Source: Opisthocomus hoazin (lineage: Eukaryota; Chordata; Aves; Opisthocomiformes; Opisthocomidae). From it: a stretch of 64,000 nucleotides of DNA. The notes under the pieces were generated by a model, which saw nothing but the letters and a program-made list of their open reading frames with translations, was not told the origin of the DNA and ran no database searches. Made by a program: the position numbers and the translations under genes. The stretch lies in NCBI RefSeq assembly GCF_030867145.1, contig NC_134414.1, positions 83,690,504 through 83,754,503 of the forward strand, written 5' to 3'. Positions 36,154 to 47,510 of the stretch are shown in pieces; position 1 is the first letter of the stretch, and the number at the start of each line of letters is the position of its first letter.

Positions 36154-38025
36154 ATGGAGATAGAGGCTGCAGCAACGTTTCTCATCGGTATACTCTCTAA
36201 GAGAGGAATAGACGCAAAGGCAAAACAGCTCGTGGAGTTGATTAAACTGGGGCAGCGATGGGGTCACTTTGCGGATACCCAGCTACTGTTTTCCGTCTCG
36301 GAATGGCAAGAGTTAGGATAGACAATGTGGGAAAGGACAGTAACGGGGGAGGAAAAGAAAGAAAAGGAGATAAAAGCCGTCCATGAGCTCTGGCGAACAG
36401 TATTAGAGACCTTAAAAGTCACGAAAGCTGAACAAGAGGTGGCGTGTGCTGCAGCTCGGATGTTAGCTCCTGAGCCCGGGAAAGATCACGCACCTAAGCC
36501 TGGGACATTAGCACAGGTTTTTGGGCTACCTGCCGTTAGAGGGATGACTGGGATCACCTGTAAAACAATTGCCGAGATTCGAGCAAGTGTGGAGTGTGAT
36601 TCCGACGCTGGCAAAGAAGGGGGGGGCCCGCTGGAAGTTGCCGTTAGAGAAACCAAGCAGAGAAGTGAGCCGGACGCGGAAGTACAACTGTCTTCCGGAA
36701 GAGGGGAGGAGCGGCTAGCACCACCTCCAGAGGGGGAGGGAGAAGGGGCATGGCCTACAACATCGGCCCCTCCTCTCAATCCTCCGTTGCCGCCCTCCAG
36801 TGAGGCGTCTCCACCCCTGACTCCCTCTAATGGCGGCCAGAGCAGATTGCAGGGAAAGGCAACGTGTAATCTTTTGCAGTCAGTTTTGCAGCGTCTCCAG
36901 GACATGAGCTCGCAGTTACACCATATGTCAATCGTTGCCAACCCCCCACACCAGGAAGATGAGGCTTCCTCTCCGAAATGTTTAGTTGGGCCTCCGGCGT
37001 CGATCACACCTGCCCGCTGGAGCAGTATTCTAAGGGATGCCATCGTAGATGGACAGTGGAGTTCTGCCGCCACTATGGGAGGTACTCAGGCGTTAGACTG
37101 TCCTGTGGTACAGGTTAATGGTCAAGCCAAATGGGAACCACATGACGGGAAGATTTTACAACAGGCCCGTAATACCATATCTCAATATGGGGTGAGATCT
37201 GAGGCCACTCAACAAATTGTTACCTGGATTTACTCTGCTGACCTGATGTGTTCGTATGACTGTCGAAATTTAATGCGATTGTTACTCACCCCTACTTAGT
37301 TCTTGTTGTGGGGAGCAGCGTGGGCACAACGGGCTATGGATGAGGCGATGCGACATCAGGACCAGCAAGATCCTTACTATGGAGTAACGGTGGAAATACT
37401 TACCGGACAAGGAGTTTGTGCTAACCTGGAGCGGCAGTTGACCTTCCCTGCCCATGTGCTTCAATTGTCGGCATGTCTTGCCCTAGAAGCTTTCCTTGCA
37501 CTGCCTGGTTCATCGACTCCACCTTTCGGAACCGTAGTGCAAGGAGCCACTGAAACTTACAGCAACTTCATCGACTGGCTGTGGGATGCGTTAATGAATC
37601 ATCCAGATTTAAATGAGGAAAGCAAGCAGCAAATGTTTCGTGTGTTAACTTTTGACAATGCCAATAAGGTTACAAAGCATCTTCTGGCAAGTCTGCCGAA
37701 AGGGGCAGGAGTTGAAGACATGCTGTCCAGGGTCGAGAGGGCTGGAACACAAAAGCAACAGGCGACAGTCGCTGCTGCCATGCAAGGCGCGGTCAGGGAA
37801 GTTGTCCAACCACTTGCAGCTGCGGTGCAACAAAACAGTCCTCTGCAAGTGCAATCATCATTCCGCCGTATTTGCTGTCGGTGTGGGGAAAAGGGGCACA
37901 TCAGGCACTGTTGCCGTAGCACCGTCTGGTGTAAAAGATGTCAAAAGAGTAACCACGCCACAAAAGCATGTTCGGGAAACGAGGGGAAGAGCACGGACAG
38001 AGAGGCCGCGTGTGGAAACAAATGA
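36154..38025 (+). pseudogene. Betaretrovirus-like gag with two stops
   Basis: Gag polyprotein for virion assembly. A single reading frame of about 624 codons runs from the ATG at 36154 to a TGA at 38023, broken only by TAG at 36319 and 37297. N-terminal matrix-like part, then a proline-rich linker around 36720-36820, capsid from about 37000 with the major homology region near 37545-37600 (Q-G-A-T-E-T-Y-S-N-F-I-D), and nucleocapsid with two CX2CX4HX4C zinc knuckles at 37873-37914 and 37930-37971. The preserved frame suggests recent loss. The sequence just before the end, t-gga-aac (38013-38019), resembles but does not match a GGGAAAC frameshift site. Confidence 0.9.
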
Positions 38026-38782
38026 CTCCTCCGGGCAAAGCAAGAGTTTTTCACAACAGCCTCAAACTGCAACCAGAGGCAGCTTGGGAATCAGCTTGGA
38101 AACCACAATAGACGTCGTCCTTAATGACACAACCGTACGTGAGATCCCTAGTAATGCGGTCGAGCCAAGGATTAATTTAAACGGCAGAATGAAAGGACTT
38201 TTAGAGGGACATTCTTCTGCCTGCGTTAAGGGACTACTAATTGTTCCTAGTGTTATTGATGCGGACTATGCGGACCAGATTCATATTATGGTCCATACCC
38301 TTTGTCCTCCTTTGTTTGTTCCAAAAGGCAGTAAGATAGCACAGATCCTAGTGATAGGCAGCTCAATCGACCATTCTTTAGCAAAGACTTCCCGTGAAAA
38401 CCGAAGTCTTGGTTCCACAAACCCTACAGTTTGTTTTACTATGAAGATGGACCACCGGCCTGACATGCGCGTTGTGTTGAGTCAGTAAAATGCATCAGTA
38501 CAAATCTATGCCATGCTAGACACCGGAGCTGACATCACAATCTTAAGTATGGGTGTTTGGCCGGAGGAGTGGCCACTAAGTGTTCCCACAATGGCTATCG
38601 CAGGTGTGGGGGGACACTCCACTCCCATAATGAGCCCATACCCTGTGCAAATAACCTTTCCTGAAGGGCAGGAGGTCAGTTTAAAGGTCTATGCCATGCA
38701 GCTGCCCGAAACTCTTGCAGCCCTAATTGGGCGCGATGTTTTAAGTCAAACTGGAGTTGTACTAACTACTACCCCTTTTTAG
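38026..38782 (+). pseudogene. dUTPase-protease (pro) relic
   Basis: Frame 2 carries a dUTPase domain followed by the retroviral protease, as in betaretroviruses. dUTPase blocks: motif 1 region R-G-S-L-G-I-S-L-E (about 38075), motif 2 as E-G-H-S-S (Arg replaced by His), motif 3 V-I-D-A-D-Y (about 38253), motif 4 K-G-S-K-I-A-Q-I, and a C-terminal L-G-S-T like motif 5. Protease has L-D-T-G-A-D (about 38516) and I-G-R-D-V-L (about 38728). A TAA at 38486 separates the domains. The frame is +1 relative to gag, so one indel has probably occurred upstream near the gag end. Confidence 0.85.
38773..38779 (+). other. Probable pro-pol -1 frameshift site
   Basis: CCCTTTT sits in the pro frame as C-CCT-TTT directly before the pro stop TAG (38780). 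It fits the X-XXY-YYZ slippery pattern; a -1 shift enters the pol frame at once. Downstream, ggcga (38794-38798) pairs with tcgcc (38803-38807) around the loop gcag, and ggg (38787) can pair with ccc (38811), giving a 7-base spacer. Confidence 0.6.
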
Positions 38783-40407
38783 TTATGGGCACAGGCGAGC
38801 AGTCGCCCAACCCACCAATAACCTGGCTTTCCAACGAACCCGTGTGGGTTGACCAGTGGCCCATGACAGAAGAGCGACTGCAAATAACAAGCCAATTGCT
38901 AGCAGAGCAACTTGCTGCAGGCCACATCAAGCGTTCAGTCAGCCCATGGAATACCCCCATTTTCGTCATTCCGAAAAAGAGCGGTAAATGGCGCCTCTTA
39001 CACGACCTACGTAAGATTAATGAACAAATGCAACCCCTGGGAGCCGTACAACCTGGAATGCCATCACCTGCTATGCTTCCATCGGGCTGGCACGTAATCA
39101 TTGTTGACCTAAGAGACTGCTTTTTCACTATAACTTTACATCCGCGAGACACTCAGCGGTTCGCCTTTTCGATACCGGTAACCAACAAAGCAGCACCTTC
39201 AGAGCGATATGAGTGGGTTGTCTTGCCACAAGGCATGAGAAACTCACCCACGCTGTGTCAACTTTATGTGGCTTGGGCCTTAGCTCCACTCAGGGAGCAA
39301 TGGCCGAATACGGTCATTTATCATTATATGGATGACATCCTCTGCTGTCAACAGGAAGCGTTCAATGACAATTCCTTGACGCAGCTGAGTACTGTTTTAA
39401 CCAGCAAGGGCCTTGTTGTTGCCCCAGAAAAGGTTCAGTGATCTGCACCATGGAAGTATTTAGGGTGGCGCATCTCTGACGATAAGATCCAACCACAAAA
39501 GGTGGAGCTAACGACAAATTTGTGCACATTGACTGATGTACAGACCTTACTTGGAGATATCCAGTGGATGCGCGACTGTGCTGGTATTTCCAATGCTGAC
39601 ATTGCACCATTGACATTACTACTACGTGGCTCGCATCCCAGCACAGCAGTCACCCTATCACAGACGCAGCAAACAGCTTTGCAACACATTGTACAGAAGC
39701 TTCAAACAGCCTGGACTGCTAGGCGACTGCTAACCCTACCTGTCTCCTTGCTTATTTGTAACCCTGCCGGGTCGCCATATGCCCTTGTTTGTCAGTGGCA
39801 AAACAAGAAGGGGGAGACTCATTCCTGTACAGCATCGTTGCATAGTCCTGATTTTGCCAGTGACAAGCCTATTAGGGGCGATGATCCATTTTACATACTA
39901 GAATGGGTGTTTTTAAGTGTGCAGCCGAAGACTAGTACACAGACACGATCAGAAGCTGTGGGAGAGCTAATCAGAAAAGGTAGGATGAGGATAGTGGAAA
40001 TAACAGGGGAAGAACCGCAGGATATCAGTATACCGGTCAAAGCAGCAGATTTGGAATGGTTGTTGAGGCATGCTCTAACCATACAGGAAGCTCTGTTAGA
40101 CTATGGTGGGAGGATACATTCCCGACAGCCGAAAGGGAGATTGTGGCAGTTCTTGAAGCGAAATCTATGGCTTGAGAAGTCCAGAGTTCAGAAGGAGCCG
40201 CTGGCAGAAGGATTTACAGTATATACAGAAGCAGGCAGGAGGCTGCGTAAGGCAGTTTGTGTTTGGCAAGAAGGGGGCCAGTGGTGTCATCATATGATAC
40301 AAGGACAGGATGGAGATTTGCTGCAAATTTTAGAGCTGACTGCCGTGGTCTGGGCTTTAACTAATTGGCTAAATGAGCCTTTAAATGTTGTAACTGACTT
40401 CCTTTAG
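38783..40407 (+). pseudogene. Betaretrovirus-like reverse transcriptase / RNase H
   Basis: Frame 1 encodes RT from just after the frameshift site. Fingers W-P-M-T-E-E-R-L, S-P-W-N-T-P-I-F-V-I, palm Asp in V-D-L-R-D-C-F-F, L-P-Q-G-M-R-N-S-P-T and the active site Y-M-D-D-I at 39325-39339. A TGA at 39439 interrupts it. RNase H follows around 40210: the first catalytic Asp is Glu (V-Y-T-E-A-G), the Glu in L-E-L-T-A-V and the Asp in V-V-T-D-F remain, then TAG at 40405. Frame is otherwise continuous for 1.6 kb. Confidence 0.9.
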
Positions 40408-40771
40408 GTAGCCGGGATAGTGCCTCGAATACCGGATGCCTTGCTTAGGGAGGCAGTCAACCCTAGATTAGGCAAGCTGTTTATCCAGTTGCGGACCGTA
40501 CTGTCTCAACGGGCCGTACCTTGTTGCATCATTCATGTACGTAGCCACCAATGGGATCTGGGACTAGGGCACGGCAATCAGATTACTGGCAACTTAGTCA
40601 GTCCCGCATGCCCTATGCCTCCAGTAGACAAGTTTCAGCAGGCCAGACAGAGTCATGAGAATTTTCACCAAAATGCAAGAGGTCTGCGAAGGCAATTTGG
40701 GTTGACAGAGAATGAATCTCATTATATTGTACGGGCCTGTCCTACGTGTGGAAACCAGGGACCAGGAATAC
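40408..40771 (+). pseudogene. End of RNase H and integrase zinc finger, truncated
   Basis: Continues frame 1 after the TAG at 40405. It shows the RNase H tail V-R-S-H-Q-W, where the usual last Asp after G-N is missing, and the integrase N-terminal HHCC finger: H-E-N-F-H and C-P-T-C near 40735. After about 40771 similarity to integrase ends and the DDE core is absent, so the element is broken here. The residues up to the stop at 40801 are host sequence. Confidence 0.8.
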
Positions 40772-41608
40772 ACATTTTCCTGAATATGTGTAGATACACG
40801 TGATTTTTCCATTCCTTGCATATTCTCTGGAGTACGAAAAGGGGATATTAGATTAGGTGAGATTTTCACTTTGTCTGGACTGAGAGTCAATATTCTTGCA
40901 TTGAAAAGAAGATGGCAGATCCTTGAGGTATTGCATGCAGTTTTAGTTTGAGTACACTTCCTCCTTGTATGATTTTAAATTATTTATACTCATATCATAT
41001 TGGTGAAATCACACTACAGTAGTACCTTCTTGTCCTGAGAACTTGAAATCATAACCAGCCTCATTAACGAGAAAATTATACATGACTGGCCCCATGAATT
41101 CCTCTATTTTGTGTCACAGTAAAGATTTTTAATTTTTTATTTGGTCCTTAATAATATCTTGCATTTATCAAATTTTCTTTATATGCACTTTGGAAATACA
41201 ATTAGTCCTAAAAGAATCCAACAGTGGTACGTGTATTCAGCATTCAGGGTTTTTATCGTCTCAAAATTACACAGTTTAGAAGCTGAATGAAGAGGAAAAA
41301 ATGGCAAGAGTAGTAAAAGAGTAATTAGTTTCTATTTTTGCTTGTGATTATCCATGTTGATGATTTGATTAATGGAGACAAGTAAAATGAGGAACACAGA
41401 GAACTAGATGCGCAGATAAGTGTGCTCTCTGAGATATAACTGAGTGCCTTTTTTCAGTTAAGCCTGTGACGGTGGTCCGGTCTGTTTTCCTCAGCTCATC
41501 TGACAGTGTCTGAAGTTTCTTGCTTTCTGTGTATTGATTTTTCAGTGGAATTGTCATTTCAACTGATGAATTCATGAGACATGAAGTAAAGGTGTTCTCC
41601 CCATTTAC
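40772..41608. other. Non-coding host sequence
   Basis: AT-rich; nothing recognised after the ERV break. 41445-41560 is slightly richer in GC and contains two pyrimidine tracts ending cag on the plus strand, without a clear exon. Confidence 0.45.
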
Positions 41609-41686
41609 CTAAGGTGACTCCTGCCAAAGCACCAATGTCTTCTGCAAAGACTCGAGAGATGTGCCAGTAAATAAAGAATGGCATTA
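41609..41686 (-). CDS. Candidate 78-nt host exon, membrane-like
   Basis: On the minus strand a strong acceptor (tctgttttctttcag) precedes 78 bases that end TTAG|gtaaat, a good donor. In phase 1/1 the frame reads M-P-F-F-I-Y-W-H-I-S-R-V-F-A-E-D-I-G-A-L, then A-G-V-T-L, hydrophobic as a membrane segment would be. A second frame is also open; the third has an immediate stop. I do not recognise the protein. It is the best single exon candidate in the window together with 61471-61575. Confidence 0.35.
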
Positions 41687-44035
41687 CTGAAAGAAAACAG
41701 AGAAAGTAGGCTTCCTTGCTAAAGCATCTTGAAGCAATAGCCAAAAGGAGACAGAAAGGAATAGTTGTTTTGTTCTTTTTCATTTAGTTTTTGTCTTTTG
41801 TTGCATCTTGGTCATTGAATGTGTATATTCCTAAGTCTCCTTCTTCACAATGATACTGGGTTTCTAACAGAAATCTAGTAGAATTATATAGACCACTGAT
41901 GTAGTCCTATACAGATGGCACCATCTATCTTCTGTATTTGTAGATGTTTCATTCCTATTTTGATAAAAAGAGGAAGGACAGAGTTATTAAAGTTGAAAAA
42001 ATTTGCAGAAAAAAAGAAGAAAGAATGGCTTAGCTTTTTGAGGTAGTACATGCGTAAGGATTAGGACAAAATAGTTCTAGAGAATATAATAAATTTTATT
42101 TTCGCATAATGAATCCACTGCAGATCATGGGCAGAAATTGACTGTCTCAGGCTAGTTTCCATTCTGTGTGATAGGTGTCTCTCTAATCTCTGTATCAGAA
42201 AGGGCTCTGAAAAAAACACAGCCTGTTATATATATACCTTGCCAAAACCAGGGCCTAGGTTACGGAACAGTCAGAGCAATCCAAATGACTGGAAAGCGTT
42301 TGGTTTTTAAAGACTGATGCACTGCTTTGGGTGAACAACAGGTAGCTAGCTAGCTGGTGAAGAAACCCTTCCTGAACTGTCATCAGTCATCCCTGTTGAA
42401 AACACTAACAGAAAAATTAATTACCTATGGACAGTTCTACTGTATTTTGTTTAATGCCCACTCCAGTAAATAAGAACTGGTAAACTGCAATGATTTGGAG
42501 TGTTTTATTTTGCTGCTGTCTATGTTGTACAAGGCTCAGCGGGTGGAAAATTGAAACTGAGACCGTTCAACTAAAGTAAAGAGCTTATTAACAATACAAT
42601 AAATTAAATGACATTAATTAAATGGTTCTGGGTTTCATGAGAGTATTTCCTGTAGAATTCATTCACATTATTGCCCTGTCATATAACACAAGAGGTCTGG
42701 GGTTTTCCAGTCTTACCTCTGTTAGGCACTAGAGATGGTATTTGTTGGATGTTTCTTTGGTTATACCTGAGGTCACATGTCTTTTCTTTTTCACAGTTGT
42801 CTATATTTAGTCAACTGTAACTGTGATTGTATATGATTTTATTAATTCCCAAGTCTCTATACTTCACTGCATATTCACAGATTTTTTTGTAACTATTTAA
42901 TGCAGAATATTAAAACAACTTTCAGAGCCGAGATCAACAGATGCTTTCAGATCAGACATGAAGCACTCCCCTATTTATCCTTGTAGGAGGTGCCTTTATT
43001 GGTGAGATACAGTTGTATATGACCTCTCAGTTGCTGTTTTACTCCAGGCATTTTCTTACATGTTTTTTCATTTAGTGATTCATGATCAACAGCAGAGTTT
43101 AAAAAGCCTGGATCTAGTCGAGATCTTTTATAGACTTCACTGAGATATGAATAAAAGCATCTTTAATTAAAATAAAGCATTAAATACTGTATTTAATTTC
43201 ACTGAATGTGATAATCTCCTTTTCCACCTGACTCTTTTTCTTGTGTTACATTCAGTGATTGCGGCTTATATTGGATGTAGTCCAATTCAAACACATTTAA
43301 AGGATTAAAATAGAAATTGGTTTGAGGATTTGAACATCTGTGAATTATAACAAAGTTTAAACAGATCTTCTGTTCATACTGGAAGCCAATATCTAAATGC
43401 TGAGCATGCTTTAAGTTTCAAAATGAGCCTCGGCTGACTGATTTTAAGGATTAGGTAAAGCCTGGTGTACAGAAGCACTGAATAAAATACTCTGAAGGAC
43501 CAAGATTACAATTTGTGCTGTCTAACAGTAGACACTATAATGTGTTCAGATCTGTAAGATAGCATTTTTCAGCCTTTTTGTTATAATCAAAGATAGTAAA
43601 CAGGCACTGTCAGGGCCTTTTAGAAGTACTTGGCTGATTTGAGATTTGCACTTTTAGATGAGACCAGCTGAATGTTAGAAAAATCTGCTGCTTTCAACTA
43701 GTATTGCAGATATCAGATCATTATCTCACTTAAAATCTGATTAATCAGGTATTTAAGTGGCCTGTCATCCTTAATATTTGTAAGTTCCCATAGTTTCTTA
43801 TTTTCACTAACAAGAACAAGATTTAACTGTTAACTTGTAAATTTTGGATATACAGATTAGATTCATTTGAGAACAGGTTTCCCAGTTAGGCTGTGGACCA
43901 TCGAGATTTTTAGAACTCTACCACTCAAAGTCTTCAGCATCTTGATCTCAGCTCCGAAATTAACCCTGGCTTGACTGGGAGGGTGGGTTAGGTAACCTTC
44001 AAGCAAAGTCTTTCTGTGGTTCTAAGAACAGTACT
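41687..44035. other. AT-rich non-coding stretch
   Basis: No gene or repeat recognised. Several splice-like donors are present on the minus strand (for example at 42705) but without a matching acceptor and an open interval of useful length. Confidence 0.5.
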
Positions 44036-44442
44036 GTCAGTGTCCTGGGTTTGGCCAGGACAGGGTTAATTTTCACCAGAATTCAGGAAGGGGCACAGCC
44101 AGGCGGGCTGACCCAACCTGGCCAAACAGAACTGGGCATTCCATACCATGTGCTGTCATGCTGGGTTCCGGTGGGGGGGAGCGGAACGCTGGGAACTCAC
44201 TTGCGGCTCGGGAGTGAGCGGCGGCAGGAGCAACTCTCTGGGTTGTGCGGTTTGTGTTGTGTTTTCCCCTTATCTGTATCGTTGTTATTACTGTTCCCTT
44301 TGTTTGCTGCTCTTTTAAACTGCCCTTATCCCGACCCACCAGTTTCTGCCTGTTTCTTTCCATTCTCCTCCACACCCCGGTGGGGGGAGGGGCGGCTGAG
44401 TGGCACTTTTGTTGCCGGCCGCAGCCCAACCATAACAGTCAG
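44036..44442 (+). mobile_element. Solo ERV-L LTR with target duplication
   Basis: The LTR is 44041-44437 (397 bases), starting tgtcctgggtttggccagga and ending cccaaccataaca. It is flanked by a perfect 5-bp duplication, gtcag at 44036-44040 and 44438-44442, which fits ERV-L insertion followed by LTR-LTR recombination. Its 5' half aligns with the truncated LTR at 9816-10027. A 141-codon plus-strand open frame across it is not a gene. Confidence 0.9.
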
Positions 44443-45801
44443 CTCTAGTAAAAATATCCCAAGGATGTTTGATTAATGAAGAACAAAAGGGCTGAAATAA
44501 AAGATATTAGTTTTGCTACATAATTATTTTTCATAGAGCAGAGTGTTTATGTAGCTTCAGTTTCCTCCATCCTGTCCACCGCCAGAGAAACAAGAAACTG
44601 ATAACATGATTTTAAGCATAGAATGTGGCGTAGAATTATGTCTTATCTATAGATATTTGTTAGTTAAGTCAGTTATGTTTGAAGGCTTTCTACGGTGTGT
44701 TTAATGTAATTTGAAAAGAAAACTTCCGGTCTCTTTTATTTTCTGTGAGCCCTCATGAAAAGAAATAAGGATTTTCATACCGGTTTTTATTCTTTTAGTG
44801 GGGGCAGAAGAGGAAGGATTTGGTTGCAGATTGAAGTATTGGTGAAATTTTATAATCTCTTTAGAGAATAGATTTTCCTATCACTTCAATCACTACTTGT
44901 TATGAAATATTCAAAAAAGGAAAACTAGGGATTGATTCAGTCAATCTAAATGTAGGTATTTAGCATCATCCAGAGAGAGATAAGCTGAAAGCTGTGAAAT
45001 ACAGAATTTCAATTGGTAAATTTGTCACTAGTAATCCCGTGCTGGAGGGTTTCAGTGAAGCAGAAAGCAACAGAAATGGTGTGAAGAAAGACTATGAGAC
45101 TATTGACTGCGGATGAACTTGACTGAAAAATTCATTTTTATTTGCATCTGTGTATTTTTTTTTCATCCCATGTCTGAAAGACAATGGGGGAGCAGGAGAG
45201 GAGGTGGAGAGAAAGTGGATCCAGATAAATATTCCACCTTTGATAATCAAAATCTATGTCTGAGTCCAAGAACTAGGACTTGTACCCTTTTTATGGGTAA
45301 TATATTGCAGATAAATTCTACACAACAGAATTTCTAAGCAATGATATTCAATAAAGTTATGCAGCTTTGGGTCCTAATGAGCATAGACTGGTGATAATCA
45401 AATAAACAGCTAAGAATTCTTGCCATATGGAAAGTTATCTTCAGTGTTTACAATGACTTCACTCATCTGTCACAGAAAAGTGGCCAGCAGTAGAATTACT
45501 CTCTTTTCAATCTGTCAGGAAACTTCAAAGGCGAGATACTATCAACATGGATTACTGTTTTTCCATATTACACCCGATCCAGATAAGAAAGTAGTTCAGA
45601 CAGTCACATTTGAAGTCTTATAAATGCTTAGAAAACTCATATATATATATATAAAAGTTCATTTCTATAGTTAATTAATTTCAAAAGACAATGTCAATGA
45701 GAAATACAGAAGACATAATACTGATTGTATGTTACATAAAATTTCTCTGCATGTACACCAAAATGATCTGGCTAATTTTTGAGTGGTTACACATGTAGTA
45801 C
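44443..45801. other. AT-rich non-coding stretch
   Basis: No gene recognised. A short TA dinucleotide run lies at 45638-45653. Confidence 0.5.
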
Positions 45802-45858
45802 CTGATGTATAGGTCCAAGAAGAAACCTCGTATGTTGTGAAAGACTTGATGAAATTCA
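45802..45858 (-). CDS. Candidate 57-nt host exon, weak
   Basis: Minus-strand interval between an acceptor ending attcctgattcag and a modest donor TCAG|gtacta. In phase 1/1 it reads N-F-I-K-S-F-T-T-Y-E-V-S-S-W-T-Y-T-S. The phase is compatible with joining to the interval at 41609-41686. The donor is weak and the product unknown. Confidence 0.2.
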
Positions 45859-46165
45859 CTGAATCAGGAATATTTTGTTGCCACAACCAAAGGCATAGAT
45901 TTTCAGTATTAGAAAATACCCTTTAGGCCAGTGCAGTGGACTATCGTGTTTTTAATCCCTAGCTCCAGAGACAGTTCAACTTTGCTTGTCTCCATCAACA
46001 AAATCTAGTTTTGCGGCAAGATCAAGATGGGTTCACATTAGAGTAAGAGAGGTCACAGTGAGGGAGATAAGGAAGAGTGGTAGGGTTGCAACAGTCTAGA
46101 AGAATGAGCAGGGGTGCTCTGGAGACAAAGTTACAGTTAGAAAAGAGTCAGTGGCCTTTTTGTGG

Positions 46166-46723
46166 GTGTTGTGGCATTACTACACTGCCCTGGTGAGGCC
46201 CCATCTGGAGTACTCTGTCCAGTTCTGGGCTCCCCAGTTCAAGAAAGATGAAGAGCTACTGGAGAGAGTCCAGCGGAGGGCTACAAGGATGATGAGGGGA
46301 CTGGAACATCTCCCCTACGAGGAGACGCTGAGGGAGCTGGGCTTGTTCAGCCTGAAGAAGAGAAGGCTGAGAGGGGACCTAATAAATGCTTACAAATATC
46401 TGAAGGGTGAGTGTCAGGAGGATGGGGCCAAACTCTTTTCAGTGGTGCCCAGTGACAGGACAAGGGGCAATGGGCACAAACTGAGGCACAGGAAGTTCCA
46501 TATGAACATGAGGAAGAACTTCTTCCCTCTGAGGGTGACGGAGCACTGGAACAGGCTTCCCAGAGAGTTTGTGGATTTTTCTTCTCTGGAGATATTCAAG
46601 CCCCGCCTGGACAAGGTCCTTTGCAGCCTGCTGTAGGTGACCCTGCTTTGGCAGGGTGGTTGGACTAGATGACCCACAGTGGTCCCTTCCAACCCCTACT
46701 ATTCTGTGTGATTCTGTGTGATT
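46166..46723 (+). mobile_element. CR1 LINE, 3' end with tail
   Basis: Plus-strand CR1 3' fragment. ORF2 C-terminal codons run from [10 protein letters not shown] (about 46176) through [12 protein letters not shown] and the stop TAG at 46634, then the conserved 3' untranslated block ggttggactagatgacccac and the tail attctgtgtgattctgtgtg. The 5' part is truncated. It is of the same subfamily as 59404-60230. Confidence 0.9.
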
Positions 46724-47510
46724 AGTAATAATTAATGCAGCTTAAGCAATGTCAGGTAACTGAAGCAACTAACAAGAGTTGATGGGGTTTCATGAAATAT
46801 GGGAGCCTTCAGGTAACAGCAGGAACTGTCTCTTTCTCAGTCTTGCTTGCTAATTTTGCATCTTCTTTCCTCTTCAGATATTTCTATTTGATAGTCTGCC
46901 TACTGTGTGTCTTGCTGCTACCGCCTTTTTTTTACTTTGCCTGCTGCTGTGAGCTGCTTTGAGCCTTGCTCTGGAAGGCATTTTGATAATAAAAGATGCT
47001 GTAACGGTAAAATCAGAAGTCAGAAGAGAAGGTTATTGGACTAAAAGAGGAAACTACTACAAAAGTGCAGGAAATTTGGAAAATAAGGGAACTATAGAAC
47101 AGCTAAACCAATTACGACCTTCCTATTTAAATTGTTTTGTGCTTGATCCTTAGCCAGAACGTAAGAAATAGGGGCATGCTGGCAGCATATCTTCCAAGAG
47201 CTGTCTATTACTGGGAGCTCATTGCTTGCTCTGTGAAGATCTGCATGTGTACAACTGGGCCCTGGCCTGAGGTTTGGCTACCTCTACAACCATGAGTGTC
47301 TGGGAAGAACATGTAAAATTGCTGGGTATGACATATAATTGAGTAGCTAACAAAATTATAGATAGTGCTGTCAGGAATGAATGGATTTCACAGATGGTTA
47401 AAGGGTATTATACGGAAGACAGCCAGACTTCACAGGTATTTGGAGAAGAGGACTAAGGATCTTTTGGAGAACAGTGTCTTTCAGAGACAGCAGTGTCTAA
47501 GCAATCGTAT
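46724..47510. other. Non-coding stretch before the class I provirus
   Basis: No gene or repeat recognised. An open frame of 64 codons at 46959-47153 has no motif. Confidence 0.5.

Larger units (their letters stand above)
35502..40771 (+). mobile_element. Betaretrovirus-like (class II) ERV, 3' half missing
   Basis: 5' LTR, primer-binding site, gag, dUTPase-protease and pol through the integrase zinc finger are present in order. Class II evidence: two CCHC zinc knuckles in gag, dUTPase upstream of protease in the same frame, separate pro and pol frames, and a YMDDI polymerase motif. The integrase core, env and 3' LTR are absent, with the break near 40771. Only a handful of in-frame stops occur over 4.6 kb, so it is better preserved than the ERV-L relic. 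Confidence 0.9.

Noticed and set aside
36486-37073. 195-codon minus-strand open frame
   Set aside because: Antisense to the betaretrovirus-like gag, whose frame, major homology region and zinc knuckles are clear.
44051-44476. 141-codon plus-strand open frame
   Set aside because: Covers the solo LTR and runs into flanking DNA; LTR sequence is not coding here.
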